Shown here: one piece after another, positions 16,388-25,443 of the stretch
Layout of the letters: the number at the start of each line of letters is the position of its first letter
Numbering within the stretch: the stretch's first letter is position 1
DNA from: M3007 sp031425035
GTDB lineage: Bacteria; Bacteroidota; Bacteroidia; Chitinophagales; Saprospiraceae
Direction of reading: 5' to 3'
Length of the DNA stretch: 64,000 bases
NCBI GenBank assembly: GCA_031425035.1
Contig: JANPIN010000065.1
Location: forward strand, 1-64,000
Notes under the pieces: model-generated
Database searches by the model: none
What the model saw: only the letters and a program-made list of their open reading frames with translations
Told to the model about the DNA's origin: nothing
Made by a program: the position numbers and the translations under genes

Positions 16388-17580
16388 TCCTTATACGGAT
16401 CATACAACTCCGCCGCCGCCATTGCCACCCCGATCGGCCGCAGTCGATGTACCGTCTCGATGGTGCCTTCGTGAAAAGCCAGCACCTGCTGGAGTTGCTT
16501 GTAACATTCCGGCGCCTCGTCCGCTCCACCGCCGCGCAGGGCAATTTTTTTCTGTTTCATTTCCTTTTTGACCGAGGTCCAGTCCACCTGGCCTTTGGTA
16601 ATGTATTCCACCCGGCCGCCGCGAATACGCTTTTTGCCGGCGGCCTGGGTACGGCTTAGGGCCCGACCGGCGCCATGCACCGTCGAGTATAATCCCTGGC
16701 GGCTCAAGTCGGAATCGACCCCCCGGATGATCACCGAGGTATCGCCCATGGTTGCGCCCACGAAGCCATATTGGCCGGGAAAAGCCGGGGTGGCGCCCTT
16801 GCGTACGACATAGTATTTTTCGCCGTGGTGCACTTCTTCCCACAGGAAATTATGGTGGTTATGCACGGCGAACGTTGCGGTGGTGCCCAGTATTTCCAGC
16901 ACTTTATTCACCACCACGTCGCGGCCGGCATAGGCATATTCGCCGGCGAGGCGCATAGCGGCCAGGTAGTCCTGCCCCAGCGCGCTGTCCGCGTCGAAGA
17001 GGATGGGTGGAGCGTCCATACCGCCTTCCGGAGTATGGTCTTCAAAGGTTTTGCCTTTCGATAAGGCGATGAAACCGGTGGTCGTCTTATGCCCGAAACC
17101 ACGCGAACCGAAGTGTACGCCGATCCACAGCCAGCCATCTTCATCCGCGAACAGGTCTACGAAGTGGTTGCCGCTGCCGATGGTGCCGAGCTGGCTCATG
17201 GCGAGGGACATGAACTTACGCTGCGGTGCAAAATCCGCTTTTGATATAGCGTCGAAAACCGGGTGGTCAATGGGCTTAGGATTGGGGCGGCCTACGCCGA
17301 AACCGATCTGTTTGAAAATTTCATCCATCACCTTTTCGACCTGGATATCCGCCGCCTGAAGCCGCGTTTGCACGGCCTTATTTCCGCAGGCAATGTCGAA
17401 ACCGACGCCGGAGAGGCTGATCTTGTCTTTATAGGCCACCACGCCGCCAATAGGGTGGCCGTAGCCGTAGTGGGCATCGGCGGTCAGCGTAGCGCGGTCT
17501 TCGGGAGAAGAGGCGCAGCGTTTGATCTGATCGATGGCTTTTTGGTCGATGATGGGTTCACCGAAAATAGTCAGTTGCAT
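16384..17580 (-). CDS. rtcB: RtcB-family RNA ligase
   Basis: 398 residues, near the usual length. RtcB joins 2',3'-cyclic-phosphate or 3'-phosphate ends to 5'-OH ends with GTP and Mn2+. All key positions are visible: Asp35/His37 in TADAHYGYGHPIGGV, Cys65 in GVGFDIACGNKA, His139 in GSGNHFVDL, His156 in VHFGSRGFGH, the His cluster near 240-243, and the guanylylated His302 in STVHGAGRALSR. No archease or RtcR regulator is adjacent, so it may serve RNA repair under a regulator elsewhere. Confidence 0.92.
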   Translation of the reverse strand: MQLTIFGEPIIDQKAIDQIKRCASSPEDRATLTADAHYGYGHPIGGVVAYKDKISLSGVGFDIACGNKAVQTRLQAADIQVEKVMDEIFKQIGFGVGRPNPKPIDHPVFDAISKADFAPQRKFMSLAMSQLGTIGSGNHFVDLFADEDGWLWIGVHFGSRGFGHKTTTGFIALSKGKTFEDHTPEGGMDAPPILFDADSALGQDYLAAMRLAGEYAYAGRDVVVNKVLEILGTTATFAVHNHHNFLWEEVHHGEKYYVVRKGATPAFPGQYGFVGATMGDTSVIIRGVDSDLSRQGLYSTVHGAGRALSRTQAAGKKRIRGGRVEYITKGQVDWTSVKKEMKQKKIALRGGGADEAPECYKQLQQVLAFHEGTIETVHRLRPIGVAMAAAELYDPYKD

Positions 17581-17664
17581 GGGTAGAATTTAGCGGTAGC
17601 TGTAAAAAAAGAATACCGCTGCAACGGCATGGGGTGGGGTTAGAGTTCCCGCCGCCGTAAAAAC

Positions 17665-18276
17665 TTAGGCTGCCACCCTGTACCGTTGAATAATACCGAT
17701 CAAGGGCTGGCCGGGCCGCAGGTTCCGAATACTGTGGATCGTGTTGGCTGGAATTTTCAAATATCCCCCGGGGCCAAGACGAATGGGTTCGCCCCCGATA
17801 TTACAGGCGCATTCGCCTTCCAGCACCAGAAAACTCTCTTCAAATTCATCTGCTGCATGGCCATCTTCTTCCAGGAAATCGTCCAGCCAGGTCAGGTTTT
17901 GCAACAAATCGGGGCTGTTTCGCAAAATATAGAATTGCAGCCCTGCCTCGTGGTATTCCGGTTGCAGATCGCGCACGGTGGCCAGCCACTTGCGGTAATC
18001 GCTGTAAGGGGTTATCAGGGGCAGATTCTCCAGGCTCATTTCCTGTTCAAGTTGTAGTTGATGCAGGTTATCCAGGATGTTTTTCTTGCGCGCCTGCCGT
18101 TCGGGACTTGGCGTAGTCAGCTGTTGCAGCGTTCGTTCGGTACGGAAAATCTCCACCCGTACAGCCGGAAATTTGCCGGCTATACGGTCTACTTCGCGTA
18201 TTTCCTCCGTAGTCAATTGCCCCAGGCAGTAGGCTTCAATGACACCCGATTCCAAATATGTTCGTACTTCTTCCAT
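17665..18276 (-). CDS. Cupin protein with anti-sigma-like N-terminus
   Basis: 203 residues from the ATG at 18276 (MEEVRTYLESG); the frame is open to 18354 but the extension looks unrelated. The first 60 residues (SGVIEAYCLGQLTTEEIREVDRIA) match the N-terminal helix pattern of Bacteroidota anti-sigma factors and ChrR-like proteins. The C-terminal 90 residues form a cupin barrel (EFEESFLVLEGECACNIGG, LGPGGYLKIPANTIHSIRN). ChrR joins the same two parts to sense singlet oxygen, but here the zinc-binding His/Cys set of the anti-sigma domain is largely absent and no sigma factor is adjacent. A role as a ligand- or stress-sensing regulator is inference. Confidence 0.65.
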   Translation of the reverse strand: MEEVRTYLESGVIEAYCLGQLTTEEIREVDRIAGKFPAVRVEIFRTERTLQQLTTPSPERQARKKNILDNLHQLQLEQEMSLENLPLITPYSDYRKWLATVRDLQPEYHEAGLQFYILRNSPDLLQNLTWLDDFLEEDGHAADEFEESFLVLEGECACNIGGEPIRLGPGGYLKIPANTIHSIRNLRPGQPLIGIIQRYRVAA

Positions 18277-18433
18277 TATCAATAATGCTAGCCCATAACG
18301 GCCATAACTCAATTCAAATGCAATTTCATGGTGCAATTTTAACGCCAGTAACAAATCCTGTTCTCCCAGGAGTTGGGGTCCGGATGCTGCCTGGTTGCAA
18401 TTGTTGGCATTGCCTGTCCAACTTTAACTACTG

Positions 18434-18441
18434 CAAAGATA
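18434..18441 (-). promoter_or_regulatory. -7 box upstream of the cupin gene
   Basis: TATCTTTG on the minus strand matches TAnnTTTG. It lies about 160 nt upstream of the chosen start at 18276. No convincing -33 element. Confidence 0.35.
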
Positions 18442-18468
18442 GTTTCTGCGTACGGAAACATGGAATAA

Positions 18469-18608
18469 ACGACGACCTTCCATGCTGCTATCCCAAATTC
18501 CAAGACGGATATTCAACACATCGTCGCGGAAGGCGATATGGTGATCGTTCACTCCGTTTTCACGGGCACCAACACCGGCGAGTTTATGGGTGCCGCGGCC
18601 AGCACATC
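18469..18608 (+). pseudogene. Remnant of a SnoaL-like ester cyclase
   Basis: Reading from the stop at 18466, the frame gives HAAIPNSKTDIQHIVAEGD then MVIVHSVFTGTNTGEFMG. This is the core of SnoaL-like ester cyclases (the AEGD...V...FTGTHTGEFMG pattern). There is no start, no N-terminal half and no C-terminal half. The fragment runs into the 3' end of the minus-strand T9SS gene at 18609, where the homology stops. It is a gene relic of about 45 codons. Confidence 0.65.
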
Positions 18609-21143
18609 TTACTGCCGGATCAGTTTCCGGACTATTGTCAGGTGCTGGCTACTGATTTCTATAAAATACATGCCGACCGGCCAGGTTTCCGCCGGTATAA
18701 TCCATTGATAAGCGCCGGCTGATAAATGACTGCCAGGCAGCACTTTACTCACCAGCTGGCCCAGTCCATCATACACGTTTATCTGCATGTCACCCGCCTG
18801 TGCCAGTTGCATCCGCAGTTCAAAGAAGCCATGTCCCGGGTTCGGGCTGATCTCCACTAAGGGTCCTATTGGCAGGAGCAAAGTCGCTCCGGATACTATT
18901 GGCGGTTCGATGGTGCGCTGTACCGTATTGGTCAGCACCGGCGAGTTATAATCGAAGTAGATGGCTGCGCGGTTCGAGATGGTAGTGAGTGGCAACAGGC
19001 CCGGGCGCATTTTAACCTGGAAACGAATGAAACCATGCGAGGCAGCTTCATTAGCCGTGGAGTCCGGCAGCAGGATGTGGTCGAAAATGAATTTCAGCGA
19101 GCCGTTTTCCTGAAATTCAAGGCGGTAGGGGTGGCTGGCAATTTCCGGCCGGACGGAAAAAGGATCGAGATCGGCAGAAAGCGTATCCCGGATAATGACG
19201 GTAAAAGCGGTGTCATTGCCCGTATTTTGAAAACGGATCAGGTAAACAAGTGCAGTATCCGCCGGTATATAGTGAAACTCGCCCCGGCCAAGCGGTTCCG
19301 CAGTTTTATCATTGGGATCGTAGGAGTTCCGTACGTCCAGGCAGCGTTCCTGGGCAAACTGAAACTCGGTCGAATCCACGGGTTCCGGGCTGGTACAAAT
19401 GGTGTTTGGAAAAATTTCGGCCTGCAGGCAAAGTACATCTCCGATCTGTAATGCACAGTCTCCTTCGATCGTGATGGGTATTTGACCGGAGCCGCCAACC
19501 GGCACCATGCCCAGGTCCAGCAAATACTGGTTACTGCCGATAGCCTGCATGGGCAACTGGGAACTCACCAGTTCTGCATTTGCCGGCAGCGTCAGGATAA
19601 TGGCCACACTATCAGCCAGGGCCGTACCGGCATTTTGCCAGCGTAGCTGAACCACGGCGGTCGAGCAGGGCCGAATACGGTTGGCTTCCAGGTCGACGCG
19701 CATTTGCGGACAGAGGATGGTCGGGCGGAAGGGAAAATACACCGTGTCGGTCGTGTAAGCATCCGGGAAATAACCGCTCAGGCTGTCCACACACGGCGTC
19801 CAGTAGGCCCCGGGTGGCTGGCTGAATTTCAGGGTATAGCTGCCCATGTCCGAGAGGAGATCAAAGTGCCCGTCCGGATCCGTTTGGACGGTATATTTGG
19901 AATAATTATTATTAAAATACGTAATCAAATTGGCGATACCCATTTCTGCGCTATCCCGAAGGCAGTTGGCATTGAGGTCGGCGAACACGTACCCGGATAT
20001 TTTATTATTAAAAATACTGCCATCCGCATTGATTTTTGCTGCAAAAAAATCGCTGTTATAATCGACGACGAGGTTGCCCAGAGCACCCACCGCTATATAG
20101 CCACCTTCGGTTAATGCAGCCACATCATACCAGTGTTCCAGTTCTCTAATAACATGGAACCGGCTCCAGAGCAGATTTCCTCCCTGGTCAATAGTCGCTA
20201 TGGCCAGTAGATTGTTGCCCGAACCCGTAGAATAGTTCCCGCATAGGACATAGCCGGTATTGGTCGGATGCATTGCCAATGGTGTAAAAGAAATATCAAT
20301 CTTTTTACTCCATAAAAAATGGCCCATCGCATCAAATCGATAAAATGTCTTCGACTCATTCTTTAAAACAGAAAATCCCTCTGCATTATTTACAATAGGT
20401 ATTTGCACGTCAACACTGGATTCGAAAGTACCACTGGTGGGTACCCAGTTCGATTCCAGCAGATCGCCGGTCTCATTGAGCAATAAAAAACCAAACTCGT
20501 AGTGTAAAATGCTGCCAATATAACCGGAGCGTGTAGCAAGCAATAAATAGCGGTTTCCACTGACCGGGCAAATACGCCAGCCCTTGATGTTTTTCGTAGA
20601 GTCATGTAGCTCTTTTATCCAACCGGTCTGACCATTGATAAATGTCTTTTGGAGGTATAACTTCGTTTCATCCGGATTTATGTGCGTGCCAACCACCAAC
20701 GCGGCTGAATCCGGCGTCAGCAGGGCATCATTTACTTGGTAATTATTGTTGTTTTGACCATAAATGACGCCGCTATAAAATGTATTGCCAGCAGGGTCAT
20801 TTAACTGATAGTAATTGCTGGTATTATAAGTCGACCAGCTGGTCCACTGGATGGTGCGGGTCAGAAAAGTAAAACCGAAGTCATGTTTTATATAATGATC
20901 TATATCCGGATTCTGGTTGATGGTACTTACTTGTTTGGCGATCAGCAGTTGACCACTGTGATCAAATTGTTTCCAGACGATGAGACCGGCAGAATCACCC
21001 ACGCAAACCACGGTGGAATCCGTGTCGTTCCAGATAAGTTTTAACTCTTCACTTGTTGTGGAATTACCTGCTTGCCAAATCCAGCCCTGGGCCGGCAGTT
21101 GGCAGACAGTAAACAGCAGTAAAAGCAGGGAAAAGTGTTTCAT
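18609..21143 (-). CDS. Large secreted T9SS protein with SdrD-B-like and DUF11-like domains
   Basis: 844 residues. A signal peptide (MKHFSLLLLLFTVCQLPAQ) leads to about 360 residues of repeated beta-strands with WSRFHVIRE/LLWSKKID-like patterns, resembling a beta-propeller. Then come an SdrD_B-like segment (ISGYVFADLNANCLRDSAEMGI, in part, about 385-470), a DUF11-like stretch (about 485-600), and the Bacteroidota region SYDPNDKTAEPLGRG to AAIYFDYNSPVLTNTV (about 605-745). The C-terminal domain (about 765-844, VEISPNPGHGFFELRMQ...) is a type A T9SS signal. It is probably a cell-surface or adhesin-like protein. No catalytic site was recognised. Confidence 0.85.
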   Translation of the reverse strand: MKHFSLLLLLFTVCQLPAQGWIWQAGNSTTSEELKLIWNDTDSTVVCVGDSAGLIVWKQFDHSGQLLIAKQVSTINQNPDIDHYIKHDFGFTFLTRTIQWTSWSTYNTSNYYQLNDPAGNTFYSGVIYGQNNNNYQVNDALLTPDSAALVVGTHINPDETKLYLQKTFINGQTGWIKELHDSTKNIKGWRICPVSGNRYLLLATRSGYIGSILHYEFGFLLLNETGDLLESNWVPTSGTFESSVDVQIPIVNNAEGFSVLKNESKTFYRFDAMGHFLWSKKIDISFTPLAMHPTNTGYVLCGNYSTGSGNNLLAIATIDQGGNLLWSRFHVIRELEHWYDVAALTEGGYIAVGALGNLVVDYNSDFFAAKINADGSIFNNKISGYVFADLNANCLRDSAEMGIANLITYFNNNYSKYTVQTDPDGHFDLLSDMGSYTLKFSQPPGAYWTPCVDSLSGYFPDAYTTDTVYFPFRPTILCPQMRVDLEANRIRPCSTAVVQLRWQNAGTALADSVAIILTLPANAELVSSQLPMQAIGSNQYLLDLGMVPVGGSGQIPITIEGDCALQIGDVLCLQAEIFPNTICTSPEPVDSTEFQFAQERCLDVRNSYDPNDKTAEPLGRGEFHYIPADTALVYLIRFQNTGNDTAFTVIIRDTLSADLDPFSVRPEIASHPYRLEFQENGSLKFIFDHILLPDSTANEAASHGFIRFQVKMRPGLLPLTTISNRAAIYFDYNSPVLTNTVQRTIEPPIVSGATLLLPIGPLVEISPNPGHGFFELRMQLAQAGDMQINVYDGLGQLVSKVLPGSHLSAGAYQWIIPAETWPVGMYFIEISSQHLTIVRKLIRQ

Positions 21144-21227
21144 CGGCTTGGCTTGTCATGTTTTTGAAAGAAACGGAGGGCAGCCTAAAGATAAGGGAAT
21201 GGGCAGGATTTCAGCGTCGTTGCAGGG

Positions 21228-22514
21228 TCACTTACTGTTCCGATTGCAGTGGTCTGCCTTTTTACGTGGCCGCGGCTCCGTATTCTTCCGCGCCATCCAT
21301 TCCACGGTCAGCCCCTGCACAATGATGGAAAATAACACCACGAAGTATGTGATAAAAACGATGGGCGCTTTGACCGGCAAATTCGGAATGGACAGCGCCA
21401 TGGCCAGGGACAAACCGCCCTTTAAACCGCTCCAGACGACAATGTTCTGCTCCCCGCGGCTGGTACCGATGCTTTTTCGAAAAATAGCCGAAAGGAAACG
21501 CACCGTAACCAGCCGGGACAGCAGCACGACCAAAAGAGCGGTCACCCCCAGTACGAACAGCGGTCCGCTATACTCCAGTCCGATCAGTCGCAGTCCGATC
21601 ATCAGAAACAGCAGGGCGTTCAGCGTCATATCTACCATTTCCCAGAACTTGTCCATATACTCCTGGGTGGTGGCGCTCATGGATTTTTCCCGCGCGCTTT
21701 TGCTCCCGGTGATCAGGCCGGCCACCACCATCGCCAGTGGCCCGGAAATGTGCAGCCAGTCCGCCAGCCAGTAACCGCCCATCACCGCCGCCAGGGTGAT
21801 CAGGATCTCGGTTTCATAGTCATCGATGGAACGAAGCAGTAAAAAAGCCCCGTAACCCAGCAACGCGCCGAATAACATGCCACCTACGGCCTCCTGCACA
21901 AACAACAGCAACATGCCACCCAGTGTAAAGGAGGCCGCCCCTTTCTCCACGATTTCCAGAATGGTGAGGAAAATCACGATCCCAACCCCGTCATTGAACA
22001 GGGACTCGCCGATAATATGAGTTTTAATCCGTCCCGGCACCTTCGTCCGATTCAAAATACCCAGCACCGCAATGGGATCGGTCGGGGCGATCAGCGCACC
22101 AAAAAGGAGGCAGTAAATCAGGTCCATGGGCATGCCCAGCCAGCTGGCGCCAACGTACAGCAGTCCGGCGCCCGCCAGGGTGGTCAGCACCGTTCCCACC
22201 ACCGCCAGTATGCCAATGGCCCGGGCTTCGCGCCGGATGGCATTGGTATCTGCATGGAAAGAACCTGCGAACAGCATGAACGAGAGCATGACCTCGAACA
22301 CAGTTTTGCTGAAATCGAGCTGGCTCAGGGCATTCGCAAAGTTCATCGCTGACTTTACCTGAAAAACGTGCGTACCCAGCCAGACCAGCGTAGATAAACC
22401 AAGCGACAGGATCAACAGGCCGATCACGTTGGGCAGGCGGATGTACCGGTGGTTAATATAAGCCAGGGCCGCGCAAAGCACGATGAGCAGGCTGATGAGC
22501 TGGAAGGTTTCCAT
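21228..22514 (-). CDS. Sodium/proton antiporter, CPA1 family (NhaP-like)
   Basis: 428 residues with about 12 membrane segments. Conserved CPA1 features are visible: FEVMLSFMLFAGSFHAD, the ALIAPTDPIAVLGILN helix with the key Asp, ESLFNDGVGIVIFLTI (the ND motif of electrogenic/CPA1 exchangers) and the later VVWSGLKGGLSLAMALS helix. It exchanges Na+ (or K+) for H+ across the inner membrane for pH and salt balance. The C-terminal cytoplasmic tail is short. It is encoded alone on the minus strand. Confidence 0.9.
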   Translation of the reverse strand: METFQLISLLIVLCAALAYINHRYIRLPNVIGLLILSLGLSTLVWLGTHVFQVKSAMNFANALSQLDFSKTVFEVMLSFMLFAGSFHADTNAIRREARAIGILAVVGTVLTTLAGAGLLYVGASWLGMPMDLIYCLLFGALIAPTDPIAVLGILNRTKVPGRIKTHIIGESLFNDGVGIVIFLTILEIVEKGAASFTLGGMLLLFVQEAVGGMLFGALLGYGAFLLLRSIDDYETEILITLAAVMGGYWLADWLHISGPLAMVVAGLITGSKSAREKSMSATTQEYMDKFWEMVDMTLNALLFLMIGLRLIGLEYSGPLFVLGVTALLVVLLSRLVTVRFLSAIFRKSIGTSRGEQNIVVWSGLKGGLSLAMALSIPNLPVKAPIVFITYFVVLFSIIVQGLTVEWMARKNTEPRPRKKADHCNRNSK

Positions 22515-22782
22515 ACTGGATTTTTGATTTGGCGGATTACGAATTTAATACTGCGCGCTAATATCGCGTTTTGTGGCGTAAACCAGGCGATCACAGGTGA
22601 ATTCTTGCCCTTCGCCAAGGACGCATGACCATCAGTTTTCAAAGTGATCCAGGTCATTGTCCGACCCACCAAAAACCATCGAATTTTGATGCATGGTTAA
22701 CCCAGGTTGAATTTTGAGCGAAGCCTGAAAGAACGCTTTTAGACATATTTTAACCAGTATAAAAAAACGCCTTGGAAATTAA

Positions 22783-23880
22783 ATGCTAAAAATCCTATTC
22801 ATACTGCTTTTAACCCTGCATGGATTCATTCACCTGATGGGTTTTACCAAGGCTTTTAACCTGGCCCCAATCGGTCAGCTAACGCAGGGTATTTCCAGGA
22901 ATACCGGACTGTTATGGTTATTCGTTACCGTTTTATTTATCGGCAGCGCGCTTCTGTTTATTTGGAATAAAAGTATTTGGTGGGCTCCGGCTGTATTTGC
23001 CCTAATGCTTTCGCAAATACTGATTTTCCTAAGCTGGCAGGACGCTAAATACGGGACCGTGGCCAACGCTTTAATATTAATCGCCGCTATTGTCGGTTAT
23101 GGGACCTGGAATTTTAATAATCGCTATGTAGATAAAGTAAAAACGGGCCTGGCGCAGACGACCGCTATACCGGATTCCTTACTTACCGAAGCCGATCTGC
23201 AGCCCTTGCCGGAACCGGTAAAAAACTACCTGCGTTATAGCGGGGCGGTAAACAGACCGAAAGTGCGTAATTTTAAAGTGGAATTTACCGGTCAGATCAG
23301 GCAGGACGAACAATCGCCCTGGATGCCGTTTACCTCCGAACAGTATAATTTTATGCCCGGCAGTACCCGCCTGTTCTTTATGAAAGCGACCATGAAACAC
23401 CTGCCGGTTGCCGGTTTTCACTGTTTTGAAAACGGGAATGCCTACATGGATATTCGGCTTTTATCCCTTTTTCAAGTACAATACCAAACCGGTAAAGAAA
23501 TGGGTATAGCCGAAACCGTCACTTTCTTCAACGATATGTGCTGTATGGCGCCCGCTACATTGATTGATCCACGCATAAAATGGCTGGAAGTAAACGGCAA
23601 TCAAGTCCGGGCTTCATTTACCAATAACGGAATTACTATATCAGCCTGGTTATATTTTAATGAGCAGGGACAACTGGATAATTTTATTTCTAATGATCGT
23701 TTTGCCGCGTCCGATAAGGGTATGCAGCAAATACCCTGGTCCACGCCATTGAAAGAGTATATGTCTTTCGATGGGCGCCAGCTTCCGGGTTATGCCGAAG
23801 TTATATATAATTACCCGGATCATGAATTATGTTATGGTAATTTCCGCCTGAAGAAAGTGACCTACAATTGTAAATCATAG
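22783..23880 (+). CDS. DUF6544-type protein with N-terminal membrane domain
   Basis: 365 residues. Four hydrophobic segments fill about residues 1-110 (MLKILFILLLTLHGFIHLMGF and three more). The soluble C-terminal domain (about 135-362) has LPEPVKNYLRYSGAVNRPKVRNF and later MCCMAPATLIDPRIKWLEV and DGRQLPGYAEVIYNY, the patterns of the DUF6544/DUF6920 group, whose role is unknown. Start is the first ATG; the upstream 260 nt hold no gene I can support. It converges with the SCP2-like gene, 9 nt apart. Confidence 0.75.
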   Translation: MLKILFILLLTLHGFIHLMGFTKAFNLAPIGQLTQGISRNTGLLWLFVTVLFIGSALLFIWNKSIWWAPAVFALMLSQILIFLSWQDAKYGTVANALILIAAIVGYGTWNFNNRYVDKVKTGLAQTTAIPDSLLTEADLQPLPEPVKNYLRYSGAVNRPKVRNFKVEFTGQIRQDEQSPWMPFTSEQYNFMPGSTRLFFMKATMKHLPVAGFHCFENGNAYMDIRLLSLFQVQYQTGKEMGIAETVTFFNDMCCMAPATLIDPRIKWLEVNGNQVRASFTNNGITISAWLYFNEQGQLDNFISNDRFAASDKGMQQIPWSTPLKEYMSFDGRQLPGYAEVIYNYPDHELCYGNFRLKKVTYNCKS

Positions 23881-23889
23881 TCAGGCCCT

Positions 23890-24204
23890 TTACATCAGCC
23901 CGAACATCTTGGCATACTTCATCATTTCGCCAGGGTTGCTGATCTTCAGCTTGCCGGTCATCATGGCCATCATCGGATTCAGGTCGCCGGCAATGAGTTT
24001 GGAGAAATTAGCGGCGCTGGTACTCACCTTACAGCTTGGGTCGCCGCTGAGCCCTTCGCTCACGTCCATCTTGCCGTCCTGTAGTTGTATGGTGTACTGA
24101 CCGGAGTCGGCAATATCGAAGTGGAACAGGGTGGATACCCCTTCCACGGCTTCGGGGCGTACTTTTTCCGGCAGTGCGAAAAGAAATTCTTTAACGTCGA
24201 TCAT
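23890..24204 (-). CDS. SCP2 sterol-binding-domain protein
   Basis: 104 residues from the ATG at 24204 (MIDVKEFLFALPEKV); an upstream in-frame ATG would add 57 residues unlike the family. The single SCP2 domain shows FHFDIADSGQYTIQLQDGKMDV, PSCKVSTSAANFSKLIAGDLNPMMAMM (in part) and the closing GKLKISNPGEMMKYAKMFG. SCP2 domains bind lipids such as fatty acyl-CoAs in a hydrophobic tunnel. It is short and cytosolic. It is divergent from the GDPD gene and may share a promoter region. Confidence 0.85.
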   Translation of the reverse strand: MIDVKEFLFALPEKVRPEAVEGVSTLFHFDIADSGQYTIQLQDGKMDVSEGLSGDPSCKVSTSAANFSKLIAGDLNPMMAMMTGKLKISNPGEMMKYAKMFGLM

Positions 24205-24317
24205 GGTTGTGTTGGTTAGGAAAGGTAAAAATAGTGGAACTGCATGGTTATAAGAAAGTTCATCCTGGCTTAACCCCGGAGGCCTTACTTTCGCCCAAAG
24301 GTAAATTCGCAATTGAA

Positions 24318-25253
24318 ATGACCGTGCAAAAACTTTTCCTTCCGTTCCTTTGGCTGATGTTCGCCGCTCTTCCATTTTTCGCCTGTAAATACGCGCTCAA
24401 AAACGAGCCGATCACCCCCAAAGCTGCCTTCGACTGGCAAGGTCACCGCGGCTTTCGGGGTCATTGGCCGGAAAACACCGTCGAAGCTTTCCTGTATGCC
24501 GCCGAAATTCCCGAGGTGGTTACGCTGGAACTCGATCTGGCCGTTTCGAAAGATAAACAATTGATCGTCAGTCATGAACCCTGGTTCAACCACGTCATCT
24601 GCCGGAAACATAATGGCGATACGCTGACCGCCGCCGACTCGGTGCACTACCTGCTCTATGACCTGACGGCCGATGAAATCAAAAAGTGGGACTGCGGTTC
24701 GCGTGGCAATCCCCGTTTTCCGCAGCAGCAAAAGATCTGGACGCATAAACCCACTTTCCGCGAAGCCGTTTTCGCCGTACGCAAGGCCAATCAGGCCCAT
24801 ACCCTGCGCTGGAACGTGGAAATAAAATCCGCACCGGCCTGGGATGGCGTCCGCACCCCCCCGGTGGCGGAATTCGCGCAACTGGTGGTCGAGGAACTGA
24901 AATTTCTGCGCATCGAAGACCAGGTGACGGTGCAGTCCTTCGACGTGCGTGCCCTGCAGGCGGTCAAGAAATTGAACCCAAAGTTAAAACTCGCCCTGCT
25001 CATCGAAAACGTCAATAGCCTGGACAGCAACCTGAAAAAACTGGGTTTCGTGCCGGATGTTTATAGTCCGTACTACCAACTGGTGTCCGCCAAACTGGTG
25101 GAAAACTGCCATAAACAACACATTCAAGTCATTCCCTGGACGGTCAACACGGTAGCCGACATGCGCGGCCTGATCCGGCTCGGCGTGGACGGCATTATCA
25201 CGGACTACCCGAATTTGATCAAAGAAGTGGATCCAAAGGTGGAGAAGGATTAA
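24318..25253 (+). CDS. Glycerophosphodiester phosphodiesterase, probable lipoprotein
   Basis: 311 residues from the ATG at 24318 (MTVQKLFLPFLWLMF). The N-terminus is a signal peptide with a possible relaxed lipobox ending at Cys (LPFFACK). The catalytic domain shows GHRGFRGHWPENTVEAF, the acidic pair in TLELDLAVSKDKQ, the His of SHEP, and WNVEIKS; the C-terminal part ends in VIPWTVNTVADMRGLIRLGVDGIITDYP. GDPDs cut glycerophosphodiesters to glycerol-3-phosphate and an alcohol. An upstream in-frame start (24207) is unlikely because it overlaps the SCP2 gene's start region. It probably sits in the periplasm. Confidence 0.88.
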   Translation: MTVQKLFLPFLWLMFAALPFFACKYALKNEPITPKAAFDWQGHRGFRGHWPENTVEAFLYAAEIPEVVTLELDLAVSKDKQLIVSHEPWFNHVICRKHNGDTLTAADSVHYLLYDLTADEIKKWDCGSRGNPRFPQQQKIWTHKPTFREAVFAVRKANQAHTLRWNVEIKSAPAWDGVRTPPVAEFAQLVVEELKFLRIEDQVTVQSFDVRALQAVKKLNPKLKLALLIENVNSLDSNLKKLGFVPDVYSPYYQLVSAKLVENCHKQHIQVIPWTVNTVADMRGLIRLGVDGIITDYPNLIKEVDPKVEKD

Positions 25254-25257
25254 GTGG

Positions 25258-25442
25258 GAGGTTTGTTGGTTTGCTGGTTTGCTGGTTTGGGAGGTTTGTT
25301 GGGTGGGTAATCTGATGGCCTGACGAAACTATTTGCAGAAATGAATCTTGTAGTGACTGCCCCCTCTTATTATCAACCTCATCAACCTCATCAACCCCTA
25401 TCAACCCTTATCAACCTCATCAACCCTTATCAACCCCCTACA
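25258..25442. repeat. Two tandem simple repeats: TTTGCTGG-type and TCAACC-type
   Basis: At 25259-25310, GGTTTG(T/C)TG-type units recur (GTTTGCTGGTTTGCTGG). At 25373-25438, ATCAACCTC/ATCAACCCTT units of 9-10 nt recur at least seven times. They fill the GDPD-ypdA gap almost completely. Similar AAACC and TTTGG heptamers lie at 672-716 and 34863-34893. No gene is supported. Confidence 0.8.
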
Positions 25443-25443
25443 A

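Noticed and set aside
22515..22782. Possible gene fragment between the antiporter and the DUF6544 gene
   Set aside because: Short minus-strand frame (about 22424-22672) gives no recognisable family and overlaps the antiporter start.
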